NCBI GenBank assembly: GCA_003260075.1
Contig: QLIY01000073.1
Location: forward strand, 56,123 to 120,122
Direction: 5' to 3'
DNA: 64,000 nt
Origin: Phallusia mammillata
Taxonomy: Eukaryota > Chordata > Ascidiacea > Phlebobranchia > Ascidiidae
Part shown: positions 54,701 to 64,000 of the stretch, in pieces
Layout: every line of letters begins with the position of its first letter
Position numbering within the stretch: the first letter of the stretch is position 1
Translations under genes and position numbers: made by a program
Notes under the pieces: generated by a model
What the model was told of the DNA's origin: nothing
What the model saw: only the letters and a program-made list of their open reading frames with translations
Database searches by the model: none

Positions 54701-56173
54701 CAACCAAGTAAAGATAGGCAAAAAGAAACAGCAAAAGGAACGAAGACAAAATTAACCAGCCATGGATGAACTTGTAACACCTAAAGCATTTTCGGAAATT
54801 AAATAACATATTCACATATATGCACCCAATATTAGAGTGAACTATAAAGCAATTTACAGAGACAAGAACAGTGCACAAACTATACCTGTATTTGTAGAGA
54901 ACAACAAGAAATATTGTCATGGCAACGATAACTCCAATCATGATTAGCGAGTTTGCCACTGACTCCCAAACAACTTGCGCGGTTCCAGCATTCTCAGTGT
55001 GGAACGGAGTGTAAACTAGATACTGGCCACCAGACTGGTCAGTATAATAAGACACAGACCTAGTAATGTAAAAATTAGCAAGATTTAAAACATATCTTAG
55101 CTTTATTAGCTATTACTTGAAAATTAGTGATCTTGCACAGTGCTTCTTAACCGGAGGGTAATAACTTCCAAAGAATATTTTTACATTTTCAAGGTGGTAA
55201 TTACGTTTTATGTCATCATTTTTAGTTCTGTGACATCATAGTACTTAATGTTGTGTTTTTTCACAGTAAGGCTGAAGCAGTGAGAGCAATGTTAAATAAA
55301 TCATATTTTGTGAATCGTGTGACCTGAAAAGCATATGTGTGGTCAGTACATCATGCTTTGGTTTCAAAATTCTTACAACCCAGTTTTACCCACATACCAA
55401 ACTCAAATTTACTTACGATATGGTGGCAACGACCACAACCATGCACAAAGTAACTGGAATAAAAAGCGAAATCACTGTACTCGCTCCATATCTTAGTTCT
55501 TCTTCTTCTGTTTCTGTTAACAAAACAAAATCATACATATTTACCCAAGTATACATGATCATAAAAATCAAATTTTGCACTCAACATGCCACATATCAAC
55601 ATGACACAAATAACCCCCAAAAAATCCTTTTAATCACTATGTATAAACTCCAACAGCTAACTTTTCCCAGGGAATTTCATTAAGGTAATCACAACACTGC
55701 ATAGCAGAGGCATTTTGAATAAAACAATACCATTTGAACTAGTGTTGTTATAAATTAAATTTAACACAACCAATATTTTGTGATTAATGGTGATATGGCA
55801 ATATTTTTAGATGTTAAAGTAAAATAAAATCAAGACTTAACCAGAATCTGTTTGTTGTCGTTGTCTTTGTCTTGGTTGTTGTGGCCGAGCTGAGGCTTCA
55901 GGATTTCTGTAAAAAATAGAATTGTGGTGTTTTATTTCTTATGCAGTAATTTTTTACAGTTTTTTTACACTTACAGGTTATACACCCTGATACAATTTAA
56001 TGTTGTAATTCAGTATCTAATTATAACATTTTTAAATGGTAAAACCATATATTGTCGTTGTGAACTTACGCCGGATTTACCCCCGTAGAGTTAGGATCTG
56101 CCGATTCCGACATTCTTTGCTGGTTTTCCAGTAAGCTCCTGCGCTCAGTGACTGATTCGTTTGACGAATTCAT
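51742..56173 (-). CDS. PSEN: Presenilin, catalytic subunit of gamma-secretase
   Basis: Intramembrane aspartyl protease of the gamma-secretase complex, which cleaves Notch and other type I membrane proteins. Eleven coding exons on the minus strand: 56070-56173, 55842-55906, 55417-55513, 54886-55059, 54602-54780, 54161-54307, 53715-53836, 53358-53444, 52804-52928, 52196-52363 and 51742-51802. All are GT-AG and phase-consistent, giving 442 residues (human PSEN1 467). Visible features in order: hydrophilic N-terminus, EEELRYG before TM1, [12 protein letters not shown] (TM1), [17 protein letters not shown] (TM2), [19 protein letters not shown] (TM3), [13 protein letters not shown] with catalytic Asp247 (TM6), the [20 protein letters not shown] stretch before a shortened variable cytosolic loop, [11 protein letters not shown] with catalytic Asp362 (TM7), and [10 protein letters not shown] (residues 408-417). 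The seventh donor (AGG|gtggga) is the weakest call. Exon 8 has two alternative in-frame donors. PSEN1 and PSEN2 cannot be told apart. Confidence 0.97.
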
Positions 56174-56290
56174 CCACCACGAATAGAATTACGGAAACAA
56201 GAGTAGAGTACCTAATTATTTATTTTTACAGCTACTAGACACTTGTGACGTCACGTACAGATAGAATTCCCACGACTGAAAAATTTGGGG
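56174..56290 (-). promoter_or_regulatory. Presenilin 5' region with a CRE-type site
   Basis: A perfect TGACGTCA with extended flanks (gtgacgtcacgt) lies at 56246-56253, 73 bp before the presenilin start codon. CREB/ATF binding near the start site is common for this octamer. The transcription start itself is not identifiable here. Confidence 0.35.
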
Positions 56291-57972
56291 GAGTCAAAAA
56301 AGTGTTTCCAAAACAAAACTAATACACAAACCAAAGCTAGAAATTTCGTGCTTACAAGAATTTAAAAATGTGTAGTAGAAGCATATATTACTTACTATAG
56401 TAGAAGGACGTAATTTACAAATACATGTTGTTGGAGTGACTATTGTTGGTGTTTCATACATTTTTGTTTCCCACATTTTTTTTTTAATTTAATAAAAAAT
56501 AAGATGTGTATCAATGAAGCTTTGATTTTTTAGACTATTGTAATAACCCCTCAGTATTAAAAAACTATTTAAAAATTTGGAGTTTTCTTTTCGATTTCAA
56601 CCATCTGAGTCACGCATGACAAGAGATTGACGTTTCTTGACTTCTGATTTTGTTTCATTTTGGTGCAGCGTGGTTGAAGGGTTGGATGCGAAAGGCTGCT
56701 CTGGGGTAAGTTGAGGCTTTTAACTTTTGTTAAAATATTAAATCACATCGATTGTAACTGTGTATGTATAAAACACTTAGCAGAGTTAATAATAAGTATT
56801 TTATCGCTTTTTTGTAGTAAAACATGGACATAAAGATTTTCTATAAATAAATGTGGCGTCTCTTACATTTAGCCTACATACTTTACAAGAGTAGAAATCA
56901 ACTAACTATAGGTATTATAATACCTTCAACACTGTAGAGTTTAAATCTTGTTTCACGTTAATACATAAGTAAAACCAACGTCAAATATTTAATTGATTAG
57001 GCCAATTTGTGAAAATTGCTGCTGTTAAAAGTATTTGGTAGACTGCCTAGGAATATTTCAAATTTTAAGTTTTTATCTCATATTGTTTTGTTTTCACAGA
57101 ACTCGTTTCCACCAGACATCTTTATTCAAATTTCATAGTTGCACTTGGCGGAAAATCAACGGCAAATTTACCTAAGGCAAACGGAGTCTGTCGTGTGTGA
57201 ACCGGGATAGCGGCATTGTTTAGGCCTAACTTAGGCTAACCGGCGCTAGGATATCGGGTGAGTAACCTTCTTTTTGTCCGTGTATTTTTTGTCCGGGCTA
57301 GAACTAGAGTAGCACTCGTTAACTAGGGTTTAGGCTAGGTAACATAGTGGGGTACGTTTGGGATTCGCGCGCCACGTAGGAACTATAGCTTAGATTAGAT
57401 CGTTTTTAGCTAGATGTGGCGCGTTGCGTAATGGTTCCAGCTAAATTAGGCGAGCATAGAAACACGGCCAAGGGCCAATGAAGGCTCTTAATTGGGCCTG
57501 AGGAGACCGGCTTTCCATTTTGTCCGAAAAGTTCTCCGAGCCACCCTGATAGGGCACAAACTGTTGTTAAATTTCCCAGCCTTGGGTTAGCGTAACTCAT
57601 TTGGGTCCTTGACAGGAGGGTCTCGTAGGGCAGAGAACAGTGATGCGATGTTGTTAAGTTATGCGCTGTAATCATCACTGGACTCTTAAATAAAAACTAC
57701 TGCACCTACATCAACTGTAAAGATAGGGTTGGTGTTGATTTCGAGTTTTGACCAGCTTTATTTGTCCATTGCTCCCGGTCACAGCTTTTTCCTTCGAAAG
57801 ACTGAAACTTGGCTATTAAGGAATGTAATGCAAAAAAATGTTATTTTAAAATCAATTCCCTGTTGCGAGAATTTGGTTTAACTGTTTATAATTTTTTGTA
57901 GTATAATATAGGCTATAATTCGTTATATAATTGCCGGTCAAGATCAATTTTGTGGTAATCGTTGATTTAGGC
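56291..57972. other. Intergenic stretch with exon-like blocks on the plus strand
   Basis: No recognised protein. Two blocks have good splice borders on the plus strand: 56669-56705 (acceptor tggtgcag, donor gtaagt) and 57100-57257 (acceptor ttttcacag, donor gtgagt). Joined, the one open frame stops quickly, so if transcribed they are more likely untranslated exons of a transcript divergent from presenilin. Confidence 0.3.
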
Positions 57973-58431
57973 CAGGGGTGCACAACCTTTTCGCTATGAC
58001 GGCCGCCAAGTGTTTTCTTGTATTTTGTTTAAAAAAAGTACTGAAGAAAAATTAGGTTTATCTCTTATATATACTATCTAATGGCGCCTAAAAAGCTAAG
58101 AATACTTTCTAACTTAGTGCACAGATTGAGCTGAACAGTCTCGCGATCAGTGTTTATTGGTTGTGACGTCATTATCTATATTGTAATGCATAGTTTGGTG
58201 CCTTATTTCGCATTGTTTGCACACAATAGGCGTACAAAAAGTCGGACACATATGCCAATAAGGCAGATAATACTTTTTTAAGTCCCACAAAATCTGTTTG
58301 GAGCAGCTTTGAAATCCCAATATATAATATGTAAAGTATTACTTATGTCACTACCGCCAGTACGTACGTTGTAGCATACATGTTCATGGGCGCATAAACG
58401 TGTTCCTGCGGCTGAAGATTGTGCACCCCTG
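57973..58431. mobile_element. hAT-type MITE, 459 bp
   Basis: Termini CAGGGGTGCACAACCTTTT and AAGATTGTGCACCCCTG are inverted repeats. The flanking 8-mers atttaggc (57965-57972) and atttagac (58432-58439) form a target-site duplication with one mismatch, so the copy is somewhat older. There is no transposase frame. A TGACGTCA lies inside at 58164-58171. Confidence 0.82.
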
Positions 58432-59043
58432 ATTTAGACCAACTTATGTTTTTTTATTGATAGGGCCGCTTTTCACTGACGGGTATTGTTTCTTAACTTT
58501 ACCTTGACATGTTGGGTGATTAAAAACACGATAAACTCACTTTATACTTTGCTTAGGCTATAATGTGGCGGTTGTAATCAGGTCGACAGACAGGCAAGTC
58601 AGTTTCGTGAGGCTAAAGATGTGTGTGTTTGTGCACTTTTGCGTCAGCCGCGCAGGGACAATGGCGGTTCCCCTTTATGCTTTACAGATAAATACTGAAG
58701 CAGATGAAAATTATTGCGCAGCTTGCAACGATAAAATTATTTTCGAACATATGGGCAAATCTTGCTAACATTTAAAGTTATGTCGGCTTTCTATCGTTTT
58801 CCCTCTTTTATAAACAGAATCGTTTAAATAATCTTTCCTGTCCTTTAAATTTCATTTTATTTAGACCAGTTCTTGGGGGGTGTTGTGCCATGTTACATCA
58901 GCCGGTCAGGTTATTGTGTTTGTGTTTGTTCTTTGCTTGACCATAACTAACACACTTAACCAAGTGGACGCCAACGTCAGTTTTTAGAATTTAAAACCAT
59001 TAGAATTAGCAAAGTGAGATATTTAGTACATGTAAGGTGGCTA

Positions 59044-59105
59044 GTGTTTTTTCTAAATTGTTTTGTTAATCTTTGTGTTTTTTCTAAATTTTTTTGTTAA
59101 TCTTT
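59044..59105. repeat. 31-bp tandem duplication
   Basis: Unit gtgttttttctaaattg... (31 bp) occurs at 59044-59074 and 59075-59105 with one base changed. It is a local duplication in T-rich sequence. Confidence 0.9.
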
Positions 59106-60117
59106 GTGTTTTAATGTAAAATATGATGTTTCCATTATGTTCGTTATTTACTAATGGTATTTTGAATTTTACAGATAGTGTCCTGCGAGCCAATGCCGTA
59201 ATTGCACGTTTTGAACGAAACATTATTTGAATATGCAACTATTATGGGATAGGTGGTAGTTTACCAAAAGGTAACTTTGTTATTATGTGTGGCGTTGTAA
59301 TACATAATTTTTAGGCTTACTTTCATTCTGCATTTTTTTTTAATTTTCTAAGTTTCAAATTTGTTCAAGGTTTGAAAATGTTTGCTTTTTTAAATAATAT
59401 TTTGCAGATATTTCGGCGTTCGAAGTTTCCTCCACAAATTACTTTACAATTTCGGTTTTTCAATGAAGTCTTATTTTCGTCATTCGAAAAATGGTTTGTG
59501 GCTTTAAGCGTTTTATGATACGGTTATAATATTGTTCAGTGCTTTGCAGGAAAACCTAAACCAGCCTTTTCAGAAATTCCGATTGTGTTTTTTTTTCTTG
59601 GTCACGGTGTCGCCTTTGAGCTTCTATACATCAACTATATTTATTCCAGGCGATATGAATTGTGGACAAAATGTTAAAAGTCTGCTACTTTATTGGCAGA
59701 AACCTAAACCTTCGCATATGCGGTTGCCTTTCGCCAGCATTTTATGTGTGATCGGCATAATAAGTACCTAACGGATGTGCAGAAATTTAATTATATTTGA
59801 CAAACTCCCATTGATATCATTTGTATACAACGCTACCACTTAGTAGGAATTTAATTTTGCCATTTTACCGAATTGGAGCTCGTCCTTATTTTAATCGTAT
59901 GACAAGAGCTTGCTTTAAGTGCGCCATTTTTAGGCCTAGCATAATATTATCAATCTGATCTGGTGTTTGTTCTATTTAGATCTTCCACGAATGGAAGAGG
60001 CTTATTCGTCTTCACAGTACATCTCATTATCAGGAATTATTAGGTTCGCCTCCAGTATTTTCCCTGCATTCTTTTTGAAGTTCTCAACACGGATGATTGA
60101 CCCAAGCACAACTGCAT

Positions 60118-60178
60118 AACTTTCCTTTTCGCCAAATACTTTTCCTTTCGCCAAATACTTTTCCTTTCGCCAAATACT
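60118..60178. repeat. 19-bp tandem repeat, about three units
   Basis: The unit ttttcctttcgccaaatac is repeated almost exactly three times just before the duplicated MITE segment that starts near 60180. Confidence 0.88.
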
Positions 60179-60181
60179 ATT

Positions 60182-60298
60182 TGGTCGTTAAAACATAAAA
60201 CCAAAAAGATACAACTTAGAATTAGATGGATAACTTTGGGTATACATTTCGCGACATTTCGCGACCCCAGAAAAAGTTTAGGCGACCCCACTTGGGGT
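60182..60298. repeat. Duplicated MITE segment, copy 1
   Basis: About 117 bp repeated at 61583-61700 with one substitution (ttggtcg/ttggttg). Copy 1 is cut off on its right by the 83-nt G-run, inside a ggcgaccccacttggggt palindrome belonging to a hAT-type end that is complete in copy 2. Confidence 0.9.

Positions 60299-60381
<83 letters not shown>
60299..60381 (+). repeat. 83-nt poly-G tract
   Basis: Longest G-run of the window. It separates duplicated segment 1 from about 1.2 kb of other sequence. A second, 10-nt G-run (61572-61581) lies on the far side of that sequence, just before duplicated segment 2. Confidence 0.95.
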
Positions 60382-60384
<3 letters not shown>

Positions 60385-60758
60385 GATGCTATAATTTCGG
60401 TCGGAATTTTTTAATTTTTTTTGGATGTCTTTGCTTTTCTACGACAAAGCGTTTGGAATAAAATTAAATGTATTAATGTGAAAAAATGCACAAACTTCGA
60501 AAACGTTTAATAATTAAATATAAACAACAGTTTAAAACCGTTAAAAAAACCTAGAAATGTCGTTTAAAAGTTCGAATAAAGTATTTAAGTTAATTCAAAC
60601 ATAACAAAAAAATGTTATTGTGTTTTGTAGTGTGTGCAATGTCTGGCTTGTCATTGCAATAAAATCAGCAAGCCGAATACATTGCCGTTCGTAATAAGCA
60701 ATTAGCAAACAAATTATGACGCTATTTTTTAAAACTTACAATTTATGGTATGAGATGG

Positions 60759-60999
60759 TGGTTCCCAACTTTTATCGACAAATTCCTCACTTAAAAATTT
60801 AAAACATTTTCATAACTCCCTCCTATACTACATAATATATCCAAATCACACAAAGCTCATTTAAAATTGAGTTTTATCAACTGCACAGGTTGTAATCCCA
60901 GGGCTAAAGTGTCTATTTACAAACCACATTTAAAAATTAAGTAAATCCCTGCTCTCGCTGTGTAAAATTCCTTTGGAAGAATTCCTCTGGTTGGAATCC
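60759..60999. mobile_element. Degenerate hAT-like MITE remnant
   Basis: The left end resembles GTGGTTCCCAACTTTT and the right end, ggttggaatccactg, resembles its inverse. No convincing 8-bp target-site duplication is left, and there is no coding capacity. This is an old copy, if it is one. Confidence 0.35.
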
Positions 61000-61582
61000 A
61001 CTGCTATATGTGCTTAACAATAAGGGACTACGGAGCAAGGACCGGACATGCTATAAAATTTCATCAGATAACCTGGTTCGCAACGAAAAGATGGTCACAT
61101 ACTATAGGGCAGAAATCTATCTCTTTGGATTTGGTTGTATTTGCACATTGATGCTAGCATGCATGTAATGAAATAGTCACAAGTATTTCGCCAAAGGAAA
61201 CACAGCAAACTTAGTTTTTTACGTTGACAGTCAATAACATTCAGGTTGTCCAATCGATAGCTTGCAAATCATCATCTGTTTAATTGCCTGTTTGTGGGAC
61301 AAAACCTGCATAGCACTTTGGTTGTGAAGACTACAAATAATACGCCAAACGAACAGGCAGGTTCCTCGATGTCCGGCCTTCGGTTCAGCGCTGACCACCG
61401 GTGAGAGTATTTTATTCACGGGTTTTTTTTCATTCACGGGTTCGAACCCAGGGCGCTCCCAGGGAAGAATCCCAATCAGGCTTCTTATGTCTATATGTGG
61501 TGGAAGTACGGCTGAACGTCGGCGACCACCTGCTAGCGCGACACTTTGTGTTTGTGGGCTCACCACAAACAGGGGGGGGGGA

Positions 61583-61727
61583 TTTGGTTGTTAAAACATA
61601 AAACCAAAAAGATACAACTTAGAATTAGATGGATAACTTTGGGTATACATTTCGCGACATTTCGCGACCCCAGAAAAAGTTTAGGCGACCCCACTTGGGG
61701 TCGCGACCCATAGGTTGACGACCACTG
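61583..61727. mobile_element. hAT-type MITE, right end
   Basis: The right terminus, read on the minus strand, is CAGTGGTCGTCAACC followed by TATGGGTCGCGACCCC, a common hAT MITE end. The left terminus is lost at a 10-nt G-run (61572-61581). The predicted 8-bp duplication, cactaacc at 61728-61735, overlaps the donor of the adjacent dynein exon. The matching 8-mer on the other side was not found. Confidence 0.68.
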
Positions 61728-61734
61728 CACTAAC

Positions 61735-63185
61735 CGACACATTTCTTGTGAAGTATTGTTCAACAAGTCCTTGTATTCCTTCCCGTATGCTGTCCACCTG
61801 GCTAAGAAAATCTTCAAAATCCGAACGAAATTCATGACAGCGATGGTTCAAATGATCGTAAGTTTTCTTTTTCACAGTTGCAACTATTGCTTTGTACTTT
61901 GCAACATAGCTGTCAATGCCCTGTGATGAAAGATCGTTTAACAATTTAACTAAGTGGTTTTGTAACTCTGTTATGGCGACCGCCTAAAACGTAATGACCC
62001 TCAAAGGTGACGTAAATAAGGCATTAACATATTGGTACCAAAACAATTTGCTAGCTGCAGCTTTTAGATCAATTTTTTTTCTGCATAAAGCAACAACTTC
62101 TTGTTTGTCACATTGTCGCAAGACTGGCTGGCTAAAATTGTGCATAACACTAACAGCACATCAGTAAAGCATGGGAAAACTTGTTTGTTTATTAACATTT
62201 AAAACTGATTGTCACCTAAAGAGTCTATTCACCGTTCCATATCAGGCCTTCTCAGCGTTTGAAAGAGACCAAGGTAAAAAGCGGGGGCGCGCCGATTAGA
62301 AAAAGCGGGCGGCGTTTTCAGTGACGCAAACGGCGTTTTATGATTTATGCTTAACCTGGACGAGCGTTTTTGATATCAATAGCTGGTAATAATCAAAAAG
62401 GCGAATTTATGATTTCTCAAATAATTTCGAACCGACAACACTGTATAGGGCGAAAGTGGTTAAACTATTACAGACAGACTTTTATACGAAATGTCTGCAG
62501 TACCATGTGGGACTGATGTGCCAATAAACAAGTTTGGATTTCCAAAAGACGAAGTTACAATGGGCGTTTTGCTTGTTATTTTTACCTGAAGTCGAATGTT
62601 GGCAAGACAGCTCAGTTGTTCCAATGTCACAGCCATTTGTCGTATTTGCTTTATCCGACTACAAAACGTATCGAATCTGTCCAAACAATATAACGGGTAA
62701 TTTAGTTTCTATCGGTATTGTTTTGATAACTATTTAAGTAATACGAAAACTGGTAAGCAGAATCTACGGATCTTTTCTTACACCTCGCTTCTGTGCCCCT
62801 TTTTATCTATCGTTTTATGCAACGCTTGTTTTGCACTTTTTTATCATTCCTTCACGTGACTCATGTGTTTATAAAAGGGTGTAACTGATGTGGCCTTCAT
62901 ATCACTGATGATGGCATGAACATTTAATACAAAGCATGTCGCTTTTTGCGTCTATTTGGGCCGTTATTTTCACCATTAAGCAAAATAGTTAGAAATTTCG
63001 TATTTAAATGATTGGAATATTTGTCTGAAAATGTTTCGTAATACCTTCCAAATATGTAGTTTTCGCTGAATTCGAACTGTGGGTCGTTTGGGTGTTCTTG
63101 CAACTTGCGTTTGGTTTTCTGGAAGCTGTTTTGGTATGCTTCGTTCAACTTCATACAATTGTCAATTCTCATGATCAGTTCCGGT
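61735..63185 (-). CDS. Axonemal dynein heavy chain, N-terminal tail fragment (three exons)
   Basis: Minus-strand exons 63045-63185, 62586-62676 and 61735-61920 have GT-AG borders and compatible phases (46-47, 30 and 62 codons). They encode part of the DHC_N1 tail that assembles with other dynein chains in the ciliary arms. Family landmarks in order: SFQKTKRKLQEHPNDPQFEF, SENYIFGRFDTFCSRI, KQIRQMAVTLEQLS, then GIDSYVAKYKAIVATVKKK, the DHLNHR block and the acidic FRSDFEDFLSQVD. Full-length chains are about 4,500 residues. The upstream part would lie beyond the window end. Downstream, no continuation was found, and fewer than 6 kb separate it from presenilin on the same strand. A hAT MITE begins directly after the last donor. 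It is therefore a gene fragment, a truncated pseudogene or a misassembled locus. The paralogue (DNAH type) is not determined. Confidence 0.83.
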
Positions 63186-64000
63186 CTGAGCAATAACAAA
63201 ATTGAAATCAAAAATTAGAAGTAGGTTTTCTTGAATGAACTCTTCTCTACAGGTTTTTCTAAGAGTGCAGTTAAACAGTCAAAAATTGTTTTGATCAAAT
63301 TAATGTAGCCCTAAAACAACATGAAATAAAATAATTTTATTTTTTGATCATTATTGTTTAATTGCAGGTGTTACGAATAATATTATCAATTTCTTTATTG
63401 CACTGTTTTGTCACTCGTTTCGTTTGTTCTTTTGTCACAATATGTTGTTCGTTTCCCATAATATTATTTATTTGTCTATTGCACAGCAATTTCACCATAT
63501 GATACTTATTTCCATGTGTTGCTAATATTATCACCTTTGTTTATTTAGCTATTTCTTCACTGTGTTAACACTAACTTTGTTTGTTGCTTCGTCACTGTAT
63601 GTTATCTTTTATTTTTATTGNCTTTGGCAGCTTCCCACACCGAGACAAGCACCACACCCATCCTTTGCCACACCTCCATTTCGCTCACGTGACTGCCAAC
63701 TATTTAAGCATGTCAAACGTTGTCACCACGTGATTGCATTGCCATGTACCCCCACACACGAAACCCACAAACGGTAGTTGGGTGCAGCTATTGAAATAAC
63801 TTAAATTTTAGGGCTCGATTGAAGCTCGTTCTGGGTGTTTCGGCACACGGAACGTCTGCTCGTCCCCAGCTCCGTCACAGGTGACGTCAGAGCTCGGGAA
63901 TCGGCTTCACCGCCGGTTCCCGAGCAACGGCGGCATTCTGTTTCGGCGGTAGCAACGGGGACAAGTCGAGTTGGCTTCTGTTTGCAGCGTCGGCCTCTCG
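63186..64000. other. No recognised gene; GC-rich end
   Basis: AT-rich until about 63630, with one ambiguous base at 63621, then increasingly GC-rich to the window edge. A TGACGTCA lies at 63882-63889 between CG-containing palindromic stretches. It may approach another promoter or gene, but no coding frame is evident. Confidence 0.4.

Larger units (their letters stand above)
58440..60181. other. Intergenic stretch, no recognised gene
   Basis: Short frames only. A minus-strand frame at about 59992-60117 reads 40 codons to a stop, but I do not recognise it and it is not a continuation of the dynein exons. Two small tandem repeats lie here (59044-59105 and 60118-60178). Confidence 0.4.

Noticed and set aside
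57406-57678. 90-codon minus-strand frame
   Set aside because: No domain recognised; the surrounding DNA looks like repeat-derived or untranslated sequence.
59992-60117. Minus-strand frame ending ANLIIPDNEMYCEDE as a continuation of dynein
   Set aside because: The sequence does not match what follows the DHC_N1 block, and it lies beyond G-runs and a MITE.
60040-60384. Open frames giving long poly-proline or poly-glycine proteins (also at 23629-23861 and 46451-46779)
   Set aside because: They are simply translations of the G-runs and have no independent support.
61300-61570. tRNA or SINE with gggttcgaaccc B box
   Set aside because: A B-box-like palindrome is clear, but no A-box at proper spacing, poly(A) tail or target duplication was found, so it is not called as a feature.
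1-64000. CRISPR arrays, bacterial operons, ribosomal RNA genes
   Set aside because: No regularly spaced repeats, no rRNA motifs, and the genes are spliced eukaryotic ones.

Overview
The window is eukaryotic (metazoan) genomic DNA: AT-rich, with short GT-AG introns, axonemal dynein sequence, a presenilin and an FGF-receptor-substrate adaptor. The compact introns (about 0.1-0.7 kb in most cases), the strong allelic-looking divergence between duplicated blocks and the divergent deuterostome-like proteins suggest a tunicate such as Ciona. The species is an inference.

Layout. 1-430 contains a small hAT-type MITE. 4015-4834 (minus) is a frameshifted fragment of an SLC7-type amino-acid transporter. 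About 39 kb (4835-43966) follow in which I recognise no protein-coding gene; this stretch holds hAT MITEs (20607-20778, 28440-28765) and a series of short duplications separated by G-runs. 44117-49965 (plus) is a complete six-exon FRS2/FRS3-type gene of 548 codons. 51742-56173 (minus) is a complete eleven-exon presenilin gene of 442 codons, convergent with FRS2; their poly(A) signals lie about 390 bp apart. 56174-61727 is repeat-rich (hAT MITEs, a 31-bp tandem repeat, an 83-nt G-run and exon-like blocks without recognised coding). 61735-63185 (minus) carries three well-formed exons of the N-terminal tail of an axonemal dynein heavy chain, with no continuation in the window. The last kilobase has no recognised gene and becomes GC-rich.

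How the genes work together. FRS2 links activated FGF receptors to Grb2, Shp2 and the Ras/ERK pathway at the membrane. Presenilin is the catalytic subunit of gamma-secretase, which cleaves Notch and many other type I membrane proteins. Both are signalling genes, but nothing in the sequence shows that they are co-regulated.

Most unusual signals. (1) Seven short G-runs (10-13 nt) each sit beside or between two near-identical copies of the flanking sequence that differ by SNPs and small indels. All eleven G-runs of 10 nt or more read G on the given strand. This looks like alternative haplotypes joined head-to-tail with spurious G during gap closure, unless it is a real insertion mechanism. (2) The palindrome TGACGTCA occurs 15 times where about one is expected. 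(3) A hAT MITE has inserted exactly at a dynein splice donor. (4) Presenilin has two tandem in-frame splice donors 21 nt apart.
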